A stretch of DNA of 28,010 nt, taken from assembly GCA_900545215.1 (NCBI GenBank), contig UQXW01000029.1, positions 1 to 28,010 of the forward strand, in the 5' to 3' direction. Below, in pieces: positions 25,202-28,010 of the stretch (its first letter is position 1; every line of letters begins with the position of its first letter). The translations under genes and the position numbers were made by a program. Source of the DNA: an uncultured Bacteroidota bacterium (GTDB lineage: Bacteria > Bacteroidota > Bacteroidia > Bacteroidales > P3). The notes under the pieces were generated by a model. That model worked only from the letters and a program-made list of their open reading frames with translations, had not been told where the DNA came from and searched no databases.

Positions 25202-26041
25202 ATGAAAAAAGAATTGCTTTACCTCGCAAGCCTTTGCGTACTGCTCCTCGGGCAGTTTAGCACAAAGGCACAGGATTTCGCCAAAGAATTCGTTGCACTG
25301 CAAAGCGACACCGCCACAAGCGAAACAATCTATGTCGGTTTCGCCGACAGGATTATGCACACGAACACAACCATAAACTCTATGCCCGGCTTCGATGAGC
25401 TTGACAGCACAACGCAGGCACAACTCCGAGCCAAATACACCCTTGTTCTCGACAAGGTTCACGACAGCATACTCCTCTCCGAGTTCAAGGCGGAATTTCT
25501 TTCCACACTCGTTGCACTCGGCTTCAAGGTCGTGGAATGCAATCCGAACGAATTTCCCTCCCGACTCGAAACAGGCGAACATACTTTGAGCATAGCACAA
25601 TTGGAATTGGAGGAATACATGAGCAACGACAGCCTTACAAGCGACCGATACGGGCAACATATCGTATGCAACAAACTCCTCAACGGATTACGCTGGAACA
25701 CATGGCTTCTTTTCGACCAAGCAGACAGCACGAGCCGCCAAATGTTCTTTGCCGATGACGAAACCACGGACGACCTCTTCGGATACATAGAACGAGACAA
25801 CGGACAGTACTATGCCAACTACCAAATAACCAAAATCAACCCCAACGATGCCTACCTCTTAGCCCGTTCCAACGCAGAAATATGCGGCAGATACCTCTTC
25901 AACTTCCTTATGAACAAATACGTATGGTTGAAAACCGAAGGCAATCCGCCCTACTATTACTCCATAGACCGCAACAACACACTTCTCTACGACAATCAAG
26001 CCTTCGATAACTTCGACATAATCCCCTTGGGCGAAGAATAA
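25202..26041 (+). CDS. Secreted protein of unknown function
   Basis: A 279-residue protein I do not recognise. It has a signal peptide (MKKELLYLASLCVLLLGQFS, cleavage near KA-QDF at residue 23) and no lipobox, so it is probably periplasmic. The mature part is acidic and mixed alpha/beta; notable stretches are KVHDSILLSEFKAEFLSTLV, LEEYMSNDSLTSDRYGQHIV and a tyrosine-rich GNPPYYYSIDRN. The 12-bp gap to parC makes co-transcription likely. The end of the gene is followed within 10 bp by repeat copy D, whose hairpin would end the transcript. Confidence 0.7.
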   Translation: MKKELLYLASLCVLLLGQFSTKAQDFAKEFVALQSDTATSETIYVGFADRIMHTNTTINSMPGFDELDSTTQAQLRAKYTLVLDKVHDSILLSEFKAEFLSTLVALGFKVVECNPNEFPSRLETGEHTLSIAQLELEEYMSNDSLTSDRYGQHIVCNKLLNGLRWNTWLLFDQADSTSRQMFFADDETTDDLFGYIERDNGQYYANYQITKINPNDAYLLARSNAEICGRYLFNFLMNKYVWLKTEGNPPYYYSIDRNNTLLYDNQAFDNFDIIPLGEE

Positions 26042-26049
26042 CCCAAACG

Positions 26050-26126
26050 GAAACGCCGTTCCGGGAAATCAAAACGCCGAAAGAATTCGATGAAACGCCG
26101 AAAGAAAAAATTCTTTCGGCGTTTCA
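26050..26126. repeat. Dispersed palindromic element, copy D (variant)
   Basis: Begins AAACGCCGTTCCGGGAAATC, then carries the left arm AAACGCCGAAAGAA twice (26072-26085 and 26093-26106) and one right arm TTCTTTCGGCGTTTC (26111-26125). The inner pair gives a perfect 15-bp stem (26092-26106 with 26111-26125) with an AAAA loop. In copies A-C the right side is instead ATTCCGCCGTTTC. It follows the ParC operon, and ATTTAATC after the stem makes it a modest terminator. Confidence 0.75.
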
Positions 26127-26163
26127 TTTAATCGTATAATTACTGAAATTTATTCCGAATAAA

Positions 26164-26195
26164 TTTGGTCGGAACAGATTTTTGTCGTATATTTG
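26164..26195 (+). promoter_or_regulatory. Bacteroidetes-type promoter before the mini-lipoprotein frame
   Basis: TTTG at 26164-26167, 20-bp spacer, TATATTTG at 26188-26195. The nearest ATG is 26222; the next sizeable gene begins at 26323. Confidence 0.65.
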
Positions 26196-26221
26196 TCGAG
26201 TTGTTTAAGAATATGGTATCC

Positions 26222-26304
26222 ATGAACAAAAAAAACGTTTTTCTGCACTCGCCGTCATGGTAACGGCAGTACCGTTTTCTTGCAATGGAGCATTGAAAAA
26301 ATGA
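26222..26304 (+). pseudogene. Frameshifted mini-lipoprotein leader
   Basis: From ATG 26222 the frame is short and stops at the TAA at 26261-26263, but it runs into an A8 tract at 26228-26235. If one A is added, it reads MNKKKRFSALAVMVTAVPFS followed by CNGALKK and a stop at 26302-26304. That is a basic start, a hydrophobic core and a cysteine, like a lipoprotein signal sequence with only six residues after the cysteine. It stands directly behind a consensus promoter. It may be a broken gene, a slippage-controlled one, or chance. The lipobox (PFSC) is weak. Confidence 0.35.
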
Positions 26305-26322
26305 AATCAAAAAGTAACCGAT

Positions 26323-26925
26323 ATGAAAAGTATTACATTGACATTATGCCTTAGTTTGTTTGCCACAGGGATCAATGCAGCAAACGACAATGACGGTCTG
26401 CCGCTTGACAAGTACAGAGCGGAAGTATCGAAGATAAGCACCGTTTCGGACAACGACTGTCTGAAAAGTTTCGCACAAAGTTTCAACGAAGGTTTGGCAG
26501 TGTTGGACTTGGGAAAAGAGCCTGTGAGATTAGGCGACAACACCAAGCCTGCCGAAGAGAGGAAGAACGTTGCTCCGTTAAAGGCAGAAGACATTCAAGG
26601 TTCGGCTTCCCTGACACCGATTATCGAAATGAATTGCGAATTCAAGAGAATAGGTGAATTGCCTTCCGATTTCAAAGAGACGGCAGAACGCATTTCAAAA
26701 GGTGAGACGGCTGACTGCATGGTGGAAATAACAGAAAATGCAATCGTTATTTCAAACGCTTCCGGTGAACAATCACATAAATACACCGAAACCCGAATTA
26801 CGGATAAAGGAACGATGTTCATGCTGGCTGATGGTGGCAATGCTATCCTCGAAGAACATGCAAACTCGTATCTATTGAAGATAAAAGGCTTTGAATATTC
26901 GATGAACAAATCCCGATTGAAATAA
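26323..26925 (+). CDS. Secreted protein of unknown function
   Basis: A 200-residue protein I do not recognise, with a signal peptide (MKSITLTLCLSLFATGINA, cleavage before AND). The mature chain is hydrophilic and acidic; the C-terminal half (about 105-198) looks beta-rich: FKRIGELPSDFKETAERISK, MVEITENAIVISNASGEQ, TMFMLADGGNAILEEHANSY and a closing IKGFEYSMNKSRLK. Two or three cysteines remain in the mature part. It is a single-gene unit with the promoter at 26164-26195 and a strong terminator. Confidence 0.65.
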   Translation: MKSITLTLCLSLFATGINAANDNDGLPLDKYRAEVSKISTVSDNDCLKSFAQSFNEGLAVLDLGKEPVRLGDNTKPAEERKNVAPLKAEDIQGSASLTPIIEMNCEFKRIGELPSDFKETAERISKGETADCMVEITENAIVISNASGEQSHKYTETRITDKGTMFMLADGGNAILEEHANSYLLKIKGFEYSMNKSRLK

Positions 26926-26942
26926 TATATACTCTAATCATT

Positions 26943-26994
26943 CAAGCGATGCATGGAAGACACAATGTCCTACCTTGCATCGCTTGTTCTTTTT
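26943..26994 (+). terminator. Strong intrinsic terminator
   Basis: CAAGCGATGCA (26943-26953) pairs perfectly over 11 bp with TGCATCGCTTG (26976-26986), followed by TTCTTTTT. It ends the unit of the 200-residue secreted protein. The stretch 26995-27215 beyond it shows no gene and no clear promoter (only a one-mismatch TTTATTTG near 27111-27118). Confidence 0.85.
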
Positions 26995-27215
26995 ATGTTT
27001 TCTGCTACCATCAGTCCTCCGAACGATGTTTGAATTTTGCAATATGCTGACACAATGTTGTAAGATTGCAATTTGCCGAAATGTAAAGTGTATTTAACCG
27101 GTTCGACCTTTATTTGCCTCTATCGATATGGTATCTGCTTTTAATCATCTCGCATTGAAATAATTTCTTTATACAATCGTTTTAATCCTGTTAAAGAACA
27201 ATTAAAACAATTACC

Positions 27216-27965
27216 ATGAAGAACAAAAAGATTGTATGGTTCGCTGTTTTTGCCCTTGCTTTTTCAAGTCTTACGGCTCAACAGAAAGAAGTGTATTTCC
27301 CCGAAATGCTCGACATCTCGCCTTGGGGATTGAACATCGAGGGAGTTATGTATGAAAAAGCTCACGTCGGAAGTATTTCCACGGACGATTACAGCTTGAT
27401 TTCAGGTTTGCCGGAAATGAAGAACACGTTTTCGTATAGCGTGTCTTTGGAATATAACTTCCTGCGAGCCGATAAGTTGTCGTATATCTTGGGAGCGGGA
27501 TTGGATAATAAGACCGACTTGCATTTTACTTTCGATAATATCGGCATACACCACGTCAACCGCACTGTAAGCCCGTTTTTCATTGCTTCGGTGCAATATC
27601 GCAATACGCTGTTCTCGCAAAGGAATATGTTCAGTTTGAGAGCAGGTTTGAAAATGTCGTATTATAACGGTGAAAGGGATTATTCCGTATCGGCTTCTGA
27701 GGGAACAATATATTCTCTTCAAAACGAAAGAGCGGATTACACCCTTTTGCCAAGTTTGTTATTCTCGGTCGGTACGTCATATAACTTCAAGGCCTTTGTC
27801 CTCGGCTTGAACATAACCGCCAATATAGGCATTCCGTTCATCAGTACAGGAACTTTCGAATTCAAAACCCCTGCGGGTGATGTCGAGGGTGCCACTTATA
27901 TGAGCGGAAACTATATCGGCTTGGGTTTGAGCCTGTCTCCTAAAAATTTCTGCAAAAAACACTGA
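27216..27965 (+). CDS. Outer-membrane beta-barrel-like protein
   Basis: A 249-residue protein with a signal peptide (MKNKKIVWFAVFALAFSSLT, cleavage near TA-QQK). The mature chain has alternating strands with aromatic ends, such as FSYSVSLEYNFL, SYILGAGLDNKTDLHFTF, SLRAGLKMSYYNGERDYSV and LLFSVGTSYNFKAFVLGLNI, consistent with a small outer-membrane barrel. The final residues SPKNFCKKH are unusual because barrels tend to end in an aromatic residue; the last strand may instead be YIGLGLSLSP. Function unknown. No good terminator lies in the 45 bp left in the window. Confidence 0.7.
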   Translation: MKNKKIVWFAVFALAFSSLTAQQKEVYFPEMLDISPWGLNIEGVMYEKAHVGSISTDDYSLISGLPEMKNTFSYSVSLEYNFLRADKLSYILGAGLDNKTDLHFTFDNIGIHHVNRTVSPFFIASVQYRNTLFSQRNMFSLRAGLKMSYYNGERDYSVSASEGTIYSLQNERADYTLLPSLLFSVGTSYNFKAFVLGLNITANIGIPFISTGTFEFKTPAGDVEGATYMSGNYIGLGLSLSPKNFCKKH

Positions 27966-28010
27966 TGAACTTCGGGCTTTGAACCCGCATTTCCGAGAGG
28001 TCGGATAGCC

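Noticed and set aside
7638..26126. CRISPR array
   Set aside because: The repeats are single copies kilobases apart with no spacer organisation, and no cas genes are present.
27961..28010. Possible 3' part of a tRNA on the minus strand (GGGTTCAAAGCCC resembling a T-arm, with a CCGA/TCGG mini-stem before it)
   Set aside because: The T-stem would have a mismatched end pair, the acceptor end would overlap the stop codon of the outer-membrane gene, and the 5' half is outside the window.

Overview
The window looks like chromosomal DNA of a member of the Bacteroidetes, most likely the order Bacteroidales. Three kinds of evidence point there. First, lineage-typical families are present: a DUF4831-type protein, a Porin_10-type putative porin, a WG-repeat secreted protein and several small outer-membrane barrels. 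Second, seven upstream regions carry a Bacteroidetes-type -7 box (TAnnTTTG), three of them with a well-spaced -33 TTG, and Shine-Dalgarno sites are mostly lacking. Third, the lysine 2,3-aminomutase resembles the Porphyromonas enzyme. I cannot assign a genus.

Layout. 1-1085 has no intact gene: it holds a bidirectional terminator, competing hairpins, and two head-to-tail, decayed 5' ends of an IS30-type insertion sequence. 1086-6793 (minus) is a compact unit read as EamA transporter - aguB - aguA - WG-repeat protein - DUF4831 protein. AguA and AguB together convert agmatine to putrescine. 6942-7391 (minus) is a small secreted protein with its own promoter, Shine-Dalgarno site and terminator. 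7728-11261 (minus) is a translationally coupled SulP anion transporter - FecCD-type permease - ABC ATPase unit. Divergently, 11635-15284 (plus) is kamA-kamB-kamC: lysine 2,3-aminomutase, a P-loop protein and a MutS-like ATPase, the last two related to lysine 5,6-aminomutase reactivation. KamD/KamE and the downstream lysine-fermentation enzymes are not in the window. 15406-16101 is a small outer-membrane barrel with a strong terminator. 16307-17745 is fabD plus a nitroreductase. 17820-20580 (minus) is trxB followed by a putative porin. Divergent from it, 20737-26041 (plus) is a run of TPM-domain protein, LemA, topoisomerase IV subunit A (parC) and an unrecognised secreted protein. 26164-26994 has a consensus promoter, a frameshifted mini-lipoprotein frame, a secreted hypothetical protein and a strong terminator. 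27216-27965 is another barrel-like outer-membrane protein.

The most unusual signals are: (i) a dispersed family of ~75-bp intergenic palindromic elements built on the octamer AAACGCCG, with four clear copies, three sharing an essentially identical core; (ii) a KamA that appears to have lost three of the four cysteines known to bind the dimer-interface zinc in the clostridial enzyme; (iii) kamB-kamC without kamD-kamE beside them; and (iv) a lipoprotein-leader-like mini-gene interrupted at an A8 tract just behind a consensus promoter.
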